A stretch of DNA of 64,000 nt from Rahnella aceris (GTDB lineage: Bacteria > Pseudomonadota > Gammaproteobacteria > Enterobacterales > Enterobacteriaceae), in contig NZ_JAADJV010000001.1 of assembly GCF_011684115.1 (NCBI RefSeq), positions 1,302,001-1,366,000 on the forward strand, given 5' to 3'. Each line of letters starts with the position of its first letter. Within the stretch, counting starts at the first letter, position 1. Below are positions 29,299 to 38,646 of the stretch, piece after piece. A program made the position numbers and the translations under genes. The notes beneath the pieces were generated by a model. That model worked only from the letters and a program-made list of their open reading frames with translations. It did no database searches and was not told the DNA's origin.

Positions 29299-29331
29299 CC
29301 CGGCGGGCTGCGTCCTTAGCCGGGTTTACTT
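29299..29331 (+). terminator. Possible weak terminator before hutH
   Basis: CCCGGC (29299-29304) pairs with GCCGGG (29319-29324), followed by TTTACTT. The stem is short and the T run broken, so termination may be partial. It separates the transporter operon from hutH. Confidence 0.35.
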
Positions 29332-29340
29332 CCGGTTTCA

Positions 29341-29354
29341 CTTGTCTATACAGG
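29341..29354. promoter_or_regulatory. HutC-type operator overlapping the hutH ribosome site
   Basis: CTTGTCTATACAGG is, on the other strand, CCTGTATAGACAAG: 13 of 14 bases of the shared site and identical to the copy at 42648. It ends 8 bases before the hutH ATG and includes part of the AGGA ribosome site, an unusually late place for an operator. Confidence 0.7.
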
Positions 29355-29362
29355 AATAGATT

Positions 29363-30913
29363 ATGGCTTCTTCATCCAATGCGTTAACCCTTTGCCGCCT
29401 GCAACCAGGTCATGTTGATCTGCCCATGCTGCGCAAGATTTATCAGGGCAATGTCCGCCTTGAACTGGCTGAGGAGGCGCGCGCTGGCGTGCTGGCGTCG
29501 CAGGAAACGGTCACCCGCATTGTTGAGTCGGGGAAAGTGGTCTACGGCATCAATACCGGTTTCGGCAAGCTGGCACAGACGCGTATTCCGGCGGCGCGTC
29601 TGGCGGAACTGCAACGCAATCTGGTGTTGTCGCACAGCGTCGGCATCGGCAAGGATTTGGCGGATAACGTGGTGCGTCTGGTGATGGCGACCAAAGTGCT
29701 GAGCCTGTCTCGCGGCCATTCCGGCATCCGCATTGAGGTGATCGATGCACTGATTACCTTGTTCAATGCCGGTGTTTATCCGTGTATTCCTGAGAAAGGC
29801 TCCGTGGGAGCGTCCGGTGACTTAGCGCCGCTGGCGCATCTCTCCCTGATGCTGATTGGTGAGGGGCAGGTCACGGCGCAAGGCGAAAAAATGTCGGCGA
29901 CTGAAGGTCTGGCGACGGCAGGCCTGAAGCCATTTGAACTTGGGCCGAAAGAAGGGCTGGCCCTGCTTAACGGCACACAGGTTTCCACCTCGCTGGCGTT
30001 GTCCGGTCTGTTTGAAGCCGAACGCGTATTTTCTGCCGGACTGGTGGCGGGCGCATTGTCGCTGGAAGCCATCAAAGGTTCCGTAAAACCGCTGGATGCA
30101 CGCATTCACGAAGCCCGCGGCCAGCAGGGTCAGATTGGGGTGGCGGCGGCACTGACCGAGATCCTGTCCGGGAGTGACATTGTCACGTCTCATGCGGATT
30201 GCGGCCGCGTACAGGATCCGTATTCCATCCGCTGTGTACCGCAGGTGATGGGGGCTTGTCTGGATAACCTGCACCACGCTGCCCGTATCCTGCGCATTGA
30301 AGCCAATGCCGCTTCTGATAATCCGCTGGTGTTTTCCGAAAACGGTGACGTGATTTCCGGCGGTAACTTCCATGCCGAACCGGTGGCTTTTGCTGCCGAT
30401 ATCATCGCGCTGGCCGTCGCTGAGATCGGCGCGATTTCCGAGCGTCGTATGGCGTTACTGCTCGATAGCGGGCTTTCCGGTTTACCGGCGTTTCTGGTCA
30501 ATGACGGCGGTGTGAACTCCGGCTTTATGATTGCGCAGGTAACCGCAGCGGCACTGGCGTCGGAAAACAAATCGCTGGCGCATCCGGGCAGCGTTGACAG
30601 CCTGCCGACCTCGGCGAATCAGGAAGATCATGTATCCATGGCAACCTACGCCGCCCGCCGTCTGGGTGACATGTGCTTTAACACCAGCGTGGTCGTGGGC
30701 ATTGAAGCGATGGCCGCCGCACAGGGTATTGATTTCCTTCGTCCGCTGCAAAGTTCAGCGACGCTGGAAAATGAAATGAAAGCTATCCGTGAAAACGTGG
30801 CGTTTCTTGAAAAAGACCGCCTGATGGCACCGGACGTTGAAATGATGCGTCTGTGGGCTTCCCGCGAGCATTGGCCTGCGGCGATTGAAGCGCTGCTGCC
30901 AAGCTTTGCCTGA
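29363..30913 (+). CDS. hutH: Histidine ammonia-lyase
   Basis: Deaminates L-histidine to urocanate and ammonia, the first step of the pathway. It has 516 aa. The self-made MIO cofactor comes from Ala150-Ser151-Gly152 in [14 protein letters not shown]. The active-site segments [20 protein letters not shown] and [12 protein letters not shown] are present. A ribosome site (AGGA) lies in the overlapping operator. It is followed by hutU after 54 bases, probably as one transcript. Confidence 0.97.
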   Translation: MASSSNALTLCRLQPGHVDLPMLRKIYQGNVRLELAEEARAGVLASQETVTRIVESGKVVYGINTGFGKLAQTRIPAARLAELQRNLVLSHSVGIGKDLADNVVRLVMATKVLSLSRGHSGIRIEVIDALITLFNAGVYPCIPEKGSVGASGDLAPLAHLSLMLIGEGQVTAQGEKMSATEGLATAGLKPFELGPKEGLALLNGTQVSTSLALSGLFEAERVFSAGLVAGALSLEAIKGSVKPLDARIHEARGQQGQIGVAAALTEILSGSDIVTSHADCGRVQDPYSIRCVPQVMGACLDNLHHAARILRIEANAASDNPLVFSENGDVISGGNFHAEPVAFAADIIALAVAEIGAISERRMALLLDSGLSGLPAFLVNDGGVNSGFMIAQVTAAALASENKSLAHPGSVDSLPTSANQEDHVSMATYAARRLGDMCFNTSVVVGIEAMAAAQGIDFLRPLQSSATLENEMKAIRENVAFLEKDRLMAPDVEMMRLWASREHWPAAIEALLPSFA

Positions 30914-30967
30914 TGACTTTTGTCCTGTAAAGATTGATTCAAACACCCTATTTCAGAGAAGGAAACG

Positions 30968-32659
30968 ATGATGAACGCTCCACAAAAAACGGCCATTGCC
31001 CGCGTTGTTCGTGCGCCACAGGGCACGGAACTGAGCTGCCAGAACTGGCTGATTGAAGCGGCATACCGCATGATCCAGAACAACCTCGATCCGGATGTCG
31101 CTGAGCGCCCGGAAGATCTGGTGGTTTACGGCGGCATTGGTAAAGCCGCGCGCAACTGGCCGGCGTTTGAAGGCATTCTTGACAGTTTACGCAAGCTGCG
31201 TGAAGACGAAACGCTGCTGGTGCAATCCGGCAAGCCGGTTGGCGTTTTCCGCACCCATACCGATGCGCCCCGCGTGCTGATTGCCAATTCCAACATTGTG
31301 CCGCACTGGGCAAACTGGGATCACTTTCACGAACTGGATAAAGCTGGCCTGATGATGTACGGCCAGATGACCGCCGGTTCCTGGATTTACATCGGTGCGC
31401 AGGGCATTGTGCAGGGTACTTATGAAACCTTCGCGGAAGCGGGACGCCAGCATTACAACAGCGACCTGCGCGGCAAATGGATCCTGACTGCCGGTCTGGG
31501 CGGCATGGGCGGCGCCCAGCCACTGGCGGGCGTGCTGGCCGGGGCCTGCGTACTGGCAATTGAATGTCAGGAATCGCGCATCGATTTCCGTCTGCGCACC
31601 CGTTATCTCGATTACAAAGCACACAGCATTGATGAAGCGCTGGCCATGATTGAAAAAGCCTGCGCCGAGAAAAAAGCCATTTCCGTGGGGCTGCTGGGCA
31701 ATGCCGCAGAGGTGATGCCACAACTGGTTGCCCGCGCAAAAGAAGGCGGTCTGCGCCCGGATATCGTCACTGATCAGACCTCGGCACATGACCCGCTGAA
31801 CGGCTATCTGCCGGAAGGCTGGAGCCTGGAAAAATGGCAGGATGCGCGACTGTCAGATCCGCAAGCGGTGGTGAAAGCTGCCCGTGCGTCGATGGCCAAA
31901 CACGTTCAGGCAATGCTCGATTTTCATGCGATGGGCATTCCGACGGTCGATTACGGCAATAACATCCGTCAGGTTGCCAAAGACGAAGGCGTGGAGAATG
32001 CCTTTGATTTCCCGGGTTTTGTGCCTGCCTATATCCGTCCGCTGTTCTGTGAAGGCAAAGGCCCGTTCCGCTGGGTGGCGCTTTCCGGGGACCCGGAAGA
32101 TATCTACAAAACCGACGCCAAACTGAAAGAACTGTTCCCCGACAACGCAAACCTCATTAACTGGCTGGACATGGCGCGCGAACGTATCGCTTTCCAGGGG
32201 TTACCGGCGCGTATTTGCTGGCTGGGGCTGGGAGAGCGCCATATTGCCGGTCTGGCATTCAATGAAATGGTACGTAACGGCGAGCTGAAAGCGCCGGTGG
32301 TTATCGGCCGCGACCATCTCGACACCGGTTCTGTTGCCTCACCAAACCGTGAAACGGAAGCCATGAAAGACGGTTCTGATGCAGTTTCCGACTGGCCGCT
32401 GCTGAACGCTTTGCTCAATACTGCGGGCGGCGCAACGTGGGTCAGTCTGCATCATGGTGGTGGCGTCGGGATGGGCTTCTCGCAACACGCCGGAATGGTG
32501 ATTGTGGCTGACGGTACCCGGGAAGCCGATGCCCGCCTTGACCGCGTGCTGTGGAACGACCCGGCAACCGGTGTGATGCGCCACGCAGACGCTGGCTATG
32601 AACAGGCAAAAGACTGTGCTGAACGTCATCACCTGAATTTGCCAATGCTCGCAAAGTAA
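30968..32659 (+). CDS. hutU: Urocanate hydratase
   Basis: Hydrates urocanate to imidazolone-5-propionate with tightly bound NAD, the second step of histidine breakdown. It has 563 aa, as in other bacteria. The glycine-rich [20 protein letters not shown] and the [17 protein letters not shown] region near residue 440 are family marks. AAGGA stands before a double ATG, of which the first is used. A terminator follows at 32707. Confidence 0.97.
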   Translation: MMNAPQKTAIARVVRAPQGTELSCQNWLIEAAYRMIQNNLDPDVAERPEDLVVYGGIGKAARNWPAFEGILDSLRKLREDETLLVQSGKPVGVFRTHTDAPRVLIANSNIVPHWANWDHFHELDKAGLMMYGQMTAGSWIYIGAQGIVQGTYETFAEAGRQHYNSDLRGKWILTAGLGGMGGAQPLAGVLAGACVLAIECQESRIDFRLRTRYLDYKAHSIDEALAMIEKACAEKKAISVGLLGNAAEVMPQLVARAKEGGLRPDIVTDQTSAHDPLNGYLPEGWSLEKWQDARLSDPQAVVKAARASMAKHVQAMLDFHAMGIPTVDYGNNIRQVAKDEGVENAFDFPGFVPAYIRPLFCEGKGPFRWVALSGDPEDIYKTDAKLKELFPDNANLINWLDMARERIAFQGLPARICWLGLGERHIAGLAFNEMVRNGELKAPVVIGRDHLDTGSVASPNRETEAMKDGSDAVSDWPLLNALLNTAGGATWVSLHHGGGVGMGFSQHAGMVIVADGTREADARLDRVLWNDPATGVMRHADAGYEQAKDCAERHHLNLPMLAK

Positions 32660-32706
32660 TAATGGTAAGTGATTAATTCATTGAGAAATTAAATTGAACA
32701 AACCTC

Positions 32707-32741
32707 ACGGGCAGTGGCGCAGGCCGTTGCCCGTTTTGTTT
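32707..32741 (+). terminator. Terminator after hutU
   Basis: ACGGGCA (32707-32713) pairs exactly with TGCCCGT (32728-32734), followed by a T-rich tract ending at 32741. It closes the hutHU transcript and suggests that the next gene has its own promoter. Confidence 0.7.
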
Positions 32742-32832
32742 CAAAAACATTCGGAAAATGCTGCAAAAAGTGGCGTAAAAATCCGCTGATTTACGGCATA
32801 CTCGGGAGCATATCTACAGTGTGAGGTAAGTA

Positions 32833-33999
32833 ATGGCTTCAGATCTGGCAGTTCTTGATTCGGCATTTAAAAAGCAGCAACAGCTTCTGAAAAATCTGGC
32901 AAGGCCCGGGGCGCGGTCACTGAGCGTTTATAACGCCGGGCTTTCGGCTGATGCTGTGCAAAAAAAATACGGCGTGACTCATATTGCCAAACTGGCCAGT
33001 AATGAAAACCCGCTTGGTGCCAGCCCGCAGGTGGTGGTGGCGTTAGAAGCGGATGCGCGTTTCAGTGCGATTTATTCTGATGCATCGAGTGCGGTGCTGC
33101 GTGACGCGCTGGCAGCGGATACCGGCGTGGCAGCCGAAAATATTGTTATCGGCAACGGTTCCGAAGACATTCTGCATATGCTGGCGCTGGCGTTTCTTAA
33201 CCCCGGCGACCGTGTTGTGACGCTGATCCCCTCGTTTGGTTTACACGAAATCTTCCCGCGCATGATGGGGGCGGATGTCACGATGGTCGGCGTGAATGCA
33301 CAGCAGGAATTTGATGTTGAAGCCTGGGAAACCGCACTGCGCGCACCGGCCAAAATGTTGATTTTCAGCAACCCGTCCAATCCGGTGGGCTGCATGCTTA
33401 ACCGGGAAGGATTCACCCGTATTATTAATGCTGCGCCAGCGGATTGCGTCCTGGTGATTGACGAAGCCTATTTCGAATATTGCGAAACCGACGCTGCCTA
33501 TCCGGACAGTCTGCTGGTGCTGGCTGAGCAGCCACGACCGTGGATTGTGTTGCGGACTTTCTCGAAAGCGTACGGGCTGGCCGGGCTGCGGGTGGGGTAT
33601 GGTTTAGCCAGTCACCCTGAACTGGTGAATTTGCTGGACAGGGTGCGGACACCTTTCAACATCAACCGTTCGGCGCAGGTGGCTGCCGTGGCGGCATTGC
33701 AGGATAAACAGCATGTCCGCGACAGCATTGCGCTGGTCACCGCACTGCGTGAGGACATGGCGGCCGAACTTACCGCGCTCGGTTTTAACGTCGCCTCATC
33801 CTATGCCAACTTCCTGTTCTTCGATTGCGGCCGCCCGGCTACGGAACTGGCACAACGCTTGCTTACTTATGGCGTGATTATCAAACCCTGGCGTGAAACC
33901 GGTTATGAAAACTGGATCCGCGTGTCCATCGGTCATGAACAGGATAACCGGCAGTTTATCGACAGCCTGAAACGTATCCTGACGGAGGAGGCGGAGTGA
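32833..33999 (+). CDS. HisC-like class I/II aminotransferase
   Basis: PLP-dependent aminotransferase of 388 aa in the histidinol-phosphate aminotransferase family. Visible marks are SNENPLGASP near residue 55, SNPSNPVG, VIDEAYFEY, and SKAYGLAGLRVGYG, which carries the PLP lysine. It sits after hutHU and overlaps the next gene by 4 bases, so it is not part of a biosynthetic his operon. By context it may transaminate histidine or a related imidazole amino acid to its 2-oxo acid. That is inference; HisC-like proteins also act on aromatic amino acids and other substrates. Confidence 0.85.
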   Translation: MASDLAVLDSAFKKQQQLLKNLARPGARSLSVYNAGLSADAVQKKYGVTHIAKLASNENPLGASPQVVVALEADARFSAIYSDASSAVLRDALAADTGVAAENIVIGNGSEDILHMLALAFLNPGDRVVTLIPSFGLHEIFPRMMGADVTMVGVNAQQEFDVEAWETALRAPAKMLIFSNPSNPVGCMLNREGFTRIINAAPADCVLVIDEAYFEYCETDAAYPDSLLVLAEQPRPWIVLRTFSKAYGLAGLRVGYGLASHPELVNLLDRVRTPFNINRSAQVAAVAALQDKQHVRDSIALVTALREDMAAELTALGFNVASSYANFLFFDCGRPATELAQRLLTYGVIIKPWRETGYENWIRVSIGHEQDNRQFIDSLKRILTEEAE

Positions 34000-35147
34000 A
34001 ACGTGCTGCGCTGAACATTGACGATCTGCGCCGGCAGGCGAAATGCGCCTTGCCCCGTTTTGCGTTTAGCTATGTTGAAGGCGGGGCGGATGATGAGCAA
34101 ACGCTGCAGGATAACCGTGAGGTTTTTGGCCGCTGGCGCTTTATTCCACCGGTACTGAACGATTCAAGCCAGCGCGATTTGTCCGTCACGGTGTGCGGGC
34201 AGCGGCTTTCTGCACCGTTACTGATTGCACCGACAGGCTATAACGGCATGTTGCGTTTCGGCGCAGATACCATGCTGGCCCGTACAGCGAAACGTGCGGG
34301 TATCGCCTATATCCAGAGCACGGTTTCAACCGCTTCGCTTGAAGAAATCGCGGCACAAAATCTGCCACAGCACTGGTTTCAGTTGTATGTGCTCAAAGAC
34401 CGGAGCGTCACCACCAGCCTGCTGGAGCGGGCCAGAGCAGCCGGTTGCACCACGCTGGTGGTCTCGGTTGATGCGGTGCATTTCGGTAACCGCGAAAAAG
34501 ATAAGCGTAATTACCGGCGGCCGATGAAGCTATCGGTGCTGAGCATGATTGATGTCGCGCTGCATCCGGGCTGGGTCTGGCGAACCTTAAAACCGGCAGG
34601 AATGCCTGGTTTCGGCAATCTCAAACCCTACGTTCCGGCAGATAAACAACGAGGAGCGGGCGGGGCGAGCTACTTTTCAGCGCAAATGGATACCCGTCTG
34701 AACTGGGAAACCCTGCGCTGGATCCGCAGCCAGTGGCAGGGCGCATTGTTGATCAAAGGGATCCTCGCGCCGGAAGATGCACGGCTCGCTTTTGCGAGCG
34801 GAGCCGATGGCATTGTGCTGTCAAATCACGGCGGGCGTCAGCTCGACGGTTCGGTAAGTGCACTGGAAGTGCTGCCGGAAATCCGCAAGCTGTGCGGTTC
34901 GCAGGCGACGATCCTCATCGACAGCGGTTTTCGCCGTGGCACTGACGTGGTGAAAGCCCTGGCACTGGGCGCGGATGCGGTGCTGCTCGGCAGACCGATG
35001 TTATATGGTATCGCCGCAGCCGGTGAGGCGGGCGCGCAACGGGCACTGGAGATTATTTTGCAGGAAGTTGACCGCACGATGGCGCAGCTTGGCTGCACGT
35101 CGGTTCGCCAGCTTGGGCCGCATTTGTTGCGTCAACAACCCTATTGA
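33996..35147 (+). CDS. FMN-dependent 2-hydroxyacid dehydrogenase (LldD-like)
   Basis: Flavoprotein of 383 aa in the lactate/glycolate oxidase family, which oxidises L-2-hydroxy acids to 2-oxo acids. Typical segments are SYVEGGADDEQTL near the N-terminus, PTGYNGMLRFGAD, QLYVLKDR, LIKGIL, and LSNHGGRQLDGS with the active-site histidine. Translation starts at GTG overlapping the aminotransferase stop, with GGAGG just upstream. With its neighbours it could link a 2-hydroxy acid such as imidazolelactate to the 2-oxo acid pool. The substrate is not known. Confidence 0.88.
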   Translation: MKRAALNIDDLRRQAKCALPRFAFSYVEGGADDEQTLQDNREVFGRWRFIPPVLNDSSQRDLSVTVCGQRLSAPLLIAPTGYNGMLRFGADTMLARTAKRAGIAYIQSTVSTASLEEIAAQNLPQHWFQLYVLKDRSVTTSLLERARAAGCTTLVVSVDAVHFGNREKDKRNYRRPMKLSVLSMIDVALHPGWVWRTLKPAGMPGFGNLKPYVPADKQRGAGGASYFSAQMDTRLNWETLRWIRSQWQGALLIKGILAPEDARLAFASGADGIVLSNHGGRQLDGSVSALEVLPEIRKLCGSQATILIDSGFRRGTDVVKALALGADAVLLGRPMLYGIAAAGEAGAQRALEIILQEVDRTMAQLGCTSVRQLGPHLLRQQPY

Positions 35148-35223
35148 TTTGAAGTAATAACAAAAGCATCTTCAGAGAATTTTCATCAGACCCGTCAAAT
35201 ACAAAAATCACGGAGAGGCAGTT

Positions 35224-36309
35224 ATGCAGGCACAGAATATTATCTTCCCGGCGCAAATCCTGCGCGGACCCGGCGTTATCTCTCAGCTTGGTGACATTTG
35301 CGCACTGCTGGGTACGCGTGCGCTGGTGATTGGTGGCCATCAGGCACTGGCCGCCGTGGGGGATAAAATCCGCCACCAGCTTGAGGGTTCCGCCGTGGAA
35401 CTGGTTGGCAGCGAATGGTTCGGCGGGGAAAGCAGTGAGGGCAATATCAGCCGCCTGGCTAAAATCGTTAAAGATAAAAAAGCCGATATCGTGATTGGTG
35501 TGGGTGGCGGCAAATCTCTTGATACCTGCAAAGCCGTTGGCGTGGAAACCAATGTGCCGGTTGTGACGATTCCGACGATTGCCGCGACCTGCGCCGCCGT
35601 CACGCCGCTGACCATCCGTTACCACGACGACGGTCATTTCCGGGATTTATTCCCGCTGCCACAGGCACCGGCTTCGGTGATCATCGACAGCGAAATTCTG
35701 GCTGTTGCCCCGTTGCGCTGGCTGGCTGCTGGCCTTGGCGACACGCTGGCAAAATGGTATGAATTCCGTGCCATCAGCAGTCATCACGGCCAGCTGAGCG
35801 GCGTCGCACGTTCTTCCAGCGCCAACAGCCGGATCTGCTATGACCTGATCGAATCTTACGGCCCTGTGGCCTGCGACGCCGTCCGCGCCGGTAAACCGAA
35901 CGCCGGGCTGGATCAGGTACTCGATGCTATTTTCATGTTTGCGGGCCTGACATCGCTGATGAGCAGCGGGGCACATGCCGCTGCTTCCCACGCTATTTAT
36001 GAAGGTTTCACGGTCTGTGATAAAACCCGTGAATTCGGCCACGGTCTGCTGGTCGGCTTCGGCAACCTGTGCCTGCTGGCGCTGGAGAACCGCAGTGATG
36101 AGGAACTGCTGGAAGCCGTCAGACTTGCGCAAGCCTGCGCTGTGCCGCTGCGTTTGAGTGAGATAGCCGATCTTAATGAGGATGAGCTGGAAAGTATTGT
36201 GCAGGCATCACTGCATGCGCCGGATATGGCGAATATGCCGGGACAGGTGACGGCGGAGGCGCTGTATGCGGCAATTGCAAGGGTGGAGGAAATGGGGGCG
36301 AGAATTTAA
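35224..36309 (+). CDS. Iron-containing alcohol dehydrogenase, HcxA/GldA-like
   Basis: NAD(P)-dependent dehydrogenase of 361 aa. The cofactor loop is GVGGGKSLDTCKA, followed by PTIAATCAAVTPL, which recalls E. coli HcxA (YbdH), a reductase of 2-oxo acids such as 2-oxobutyrate. Metal ligands are likely Asp in AGLGDTLAKWYE and histidines in AASHAIYEGF and EFGHGLLVGF. A GGAGAGG site precedes the ATG. It follows the FMN dehydrogenase by 76 bases, so the cluster can move a carbon skeleton between amino, oxo and hydroxy forms. Assignment to HcxA is by resemblance only. Confidence 0.8.
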   Translation: MQAQNIIFPAQILRGPGVISQLGDICALLGTRALVIGGHQALAAVGDKIRHQLEGSAVELVGSEWFGGESSEGNISRLAKIVKDKKADIVIGVGGGKSLDTCKAVGVETNVPVVTIPTIAATCAAVTPLTIRYHDDGHFRDLFPLPQAPASVIIDSEILAVAPLRWLAAGLGDTLAKWYEFRAISSHHGQLSGVARSSSANSRICYDLIESYGPVACDAVRAGKPNAGLDQVLDAIFMFAGLTSLMSSGAHAAASHAIYEGFTVCDKTREFGHGLLVGFGNLCLLALENRSDEELLEAVRLAQACAVPLRLSEIADLNEDELESIVQASLHAPDMANMPGQVTAEALYAAIARVEEMGARI

Positions 36310-36362
36310 GGATTTTTAGAGTTTCAGGTGTGTCGTGCAAGCTTTAACTTATTGGTTTTTCA

Positions 36363-36474
36363 TTAATACCCCCTCCCGGCCTCCCCCTTCGCAGGGGGAG
36401 GAGCAAAAGCCAATCCCACAAGCAACCCGGTCGGCTCCCTCCCCTGCGAAGGGGAGGGTTGGGGTGGGGTATTA
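36363..36474. repeat. Double-hairpin GC-rich repeat, copy 3 (units in swapped order)
   Basis: The same two hairpin units as at 5159 are present but in reverse order: TTAATACCCCC and CCTCCCCC-TTCGCA-GGGGGAGG come first, then CCCTCCCC-TGCGAA-GGGGAGGG and a G-rich tail ending GTATTA. The hairpins thus face inward and the TATTA ends outward. It separates the convergent HcxA-like and SDR genes. Confidence 0.8.
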
Positions 36475-36551
36475 CAGACAAAACAGTAACTTATGTACAC
36501 TCCGGTTGAACGCCGAGCTTGCACGGGGCCTGAGCCAACCCGTGTCTGACA

Positions 36552-37322
36552 TCAGATCCCCGCCAGATATCCCCCGTCCACATAGAGCACCTGCCCGGTG
36601 ATATACGCCGCGGCCGGGCTGCTCAGAAATACCGCTGCGCCGATCAGATCTTCCAGTTCGCCAAATCTTCCCAGCGGGATCTTTGCCTGCATCTGCCGGC
36701 ACCAGGCGGCGTTGTCATAAAACTCAGCGGTCAGGTCTGTTTTGAAATATCCCGGTCCGATGCCGTTCACCCGGATGTTTTTACCGGCCCATTCTGTTGC
36801 CAGAGTATGTGTCAGGCCGACCATCGCCGATTTAGATGCGCCGTAAGCAGCAGCGCCGGGCACGCCGACCTGGCTGGTCAGGGAGCACAGATTAAGGATG
36901 CTGCCACCGCCATTTTCAGCCATCAGCCGTGCTGCGGCCTGGGCGCAGAAAAATGCGCCTTTAAGATTGGTGGTCAGAATGCGGTCCCACAGCACTTCGT
37001 CGACATCCATCGACGGGCATAACTGTTCAGTACCGGCATTGTTAACCAGCACATCCGGCGGTGCGGGCAGGGAGGCGAAAGCGTCGGCAAAAGTGGCGGG
37101 CTGCGTGACGTCCAGTACCAGCGGCGTGGCGTCACCGCCTTGCTGGCGGATTTGTTCGCAAACGGCATTCAGCGTGGTGATATCACGCCCGCAGACAATG
37201 ACGCTGGCTCCGGCTTGTGCCATACCTGAAGCCAGGGCCTGACCAATGCCGCGTGAACTGCCGGTGATCAGTACCCGCCTGCCTTGCAGCGAGAAACGTT
37301 GCAGGGAGAAAGGAGAGGCCAT
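36552..37322 (-). CDS. SDR-family oxidoreductase
   Basis: Short-chain dehydrogenase of 256 aa. The cofactor motif is TGSSRGIGQAL, then NNAGTE, the serine in NLCSLTS and the catalytic YGASK; the C-terminus LYVDGGYLAGI is typical of the gluconate-5-dehydrogenase/FabG-like group. It overlaps the kinase-like gene and ends a six-gene minus-strand operon that starts at 42587. It probably oxidises or reduces an alcohol or ketone intermediate of that operon. Confidence 0.88.
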   Translation of the reverse strand: MASPFSLQRFSLQGRRVLITGSSRGIGQALASGMAQAGASVIVCGRDITTLNAVCEQIRQQGGDATPLVLDVTQPATFADAFASLPAPPDVLVNNAGTEQLCPSMDVDEVLWDRILTTNLKGAFFCAQAAARLMAENGGGSILNLCSLTSQVGVPGAAAYGASKSAMVGLTHTLATEWAGKNIRVNGIGPGYFKTDLTAEFYDNAAWCRQMQAKIPLGRFGELEDLIGAAVFLSSPAAAYITGQVLYVDGGYLAGI

Positions 37323-38644
37323 CAGGGTCTCCCCACAGGGCTTATCCGCGCCAGCCAGTCGCTGAACTCATCGGTATCTTCGACCGGTTCGCTGCCGAGC
37401 ATGACGGCCATTGCCAGCCCGAGGGCGGAACTGGTTGGCGTATGGCCGCTGAAACCTCCGGCGCGTAAATCCAGTACCAGCGTCGGGCAGCAGAACATGG
37501 CGAGCCGGAAGATCCGCTGCCAGTGGGGTGGCAGCCAGCCGTGGCGGGCGAGTTGCGTCAGTAACGGCTGCCAGTATTCCTCGCCTTTGTCGCGTAAAAA
37601 CGCTGCGCGCAGCGGGGTTAACTGCCAGTTATGATCGACATATAACGTGTCGCCGCGACGCATCACGGTCACTTTGTAAAGTTCGCCGCAGCGTGAAGGT
37701 TCATACAGCCACAGCGGATGGGCAAAAATGTTGTGGAATGTGGCTTTGATTTCCGCCAGTAGCGCCGGAATATTACGACCGGCAAACGCCGGGTCGAAGC
37801 TGACCAGTTGCGGGATTTCCTCCGTGGTGTCGTACCAGACGTTGGCATTATGCGCGTCACCGTGCGCGGTAATCACCCCGTGATCGGCCAGTGCCGCCGG
37901 TGCCAGGCGGACGCCTGCTTCACTGAATAGTTGGCGTAAACTGTGCTGATAAGCCACGCCGTTGATTACCCATCGCAGGTTGCTCAGCGTCTGCCATTCC
38001 AGTTCCTCATCTTCCAGCCGGAAGGTTTTACCGACGTAAAAACGGGCCACGCGACCACCAAAACCCGCGGTGATTTCCGGGTTTTCCGGAGAAATTAGCC
38101 GGTGATAGAACAACTGATGGACAGGTTCGGCCGCCACCGCACTGACTGAGCCGGGTTTCAGCGTCGGCAGGGTATGGGTCAGAATATCGCGGTCAGCGCG
38201 GCGCTGTGCCTCTTCGATTTCCGCTTCCTGGTCCCACGCCTGCTGCTGTTCGATATCGCGGCAGATGTCCGCCATGCGCCGGTCATGGCGCAGGGTGTAC
38301 ATCAGAATCTGACGCCCCGGCTCGCCGCAGGCATAGACAGGAACATCCACGCGAAAGCCGCTTTCACGCAGCAATTCTGCGTTGTAATACTCCTCGATGG
38401 TTTTATCTTCGCCTTCTTCATTGTGATATTTGAAGAACAGGGCGCGGCCATCCTCAAGGGTCACGGTGCCGTTGAGAGAGTTGAGGCTGTACTGATCGCG
38501 GTTGATGGTGAGCTGACCGGCAGCCACGCCGGTGACTTCGCCGATAAGCTGGCGCAAAACGTCTGCCGCCTGCTGCCATTCTCCCGCCTGCACTAACTGA
38601 CGCGCCTGCGCGGCCAGCGGTTCACTGCCCGTCATATTGCTCAT
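37322..38644 (-). CDS. Phosphotransferase-fold protein (APH/choline-kinase-like), unknown substrate
   Basis: Predicted small-molecule kinase of 440 aa. The kinase-like core has the Brenner motif HGDAHNANVWYD (His261, Asp263, Asn268) and the metal-binding aspartate in VSFDPAFAG (about Asp284), as in aminoglycoside and choline phosphotransferases. An FKYHNEEGED segment near residue 71 may hold the ATP lysine. I do not recognise a named family. It lies between the HisD paralogue and the SDR gene with near-zero spacing, so it probably phosphorylates an alcohol in the same pathway. Confidence 0.7.
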   Translation of the reverse strand: MSNMTGSEPLAAQARQLVQAGEWQQAADVLRQLIGEVTGVAAGQLTINRDQYSLNSLNGTVTLEDGRALFFKYHNEEGEDKTIEEYYNAELLRESGFRVDVPVYACGEPGRQILMYTLRHDRRMADICRDIEQQQAWDQEAEIEEAQRRADRDILTHTLPTLKPGSVSAVAAEPVHQLFYHRLISPENPEITAGFGGRVARFYVGKTFRLEDEELEWQTLSNLRWVINGVAYQHSLRQLFSEAGVRLAPAALADHGVITAHGDAHNANVWYDTTEEIPQLVSFDPAFAGRNIPALLAEIKATFHNIFAHPLWLYEPSRCGELYKVTVMRRGDTLYVDHNWQLTPLRAAFLRDKGEEYWQPLLTQLARHGWLPPHWQRIFRLAMFCCPTLVLDLRAGGFSGHTPTSSALGLAMAVMLGSEPVEDTDEFSDWLARISPVGRP

Positions 38645-38646
38645 CG

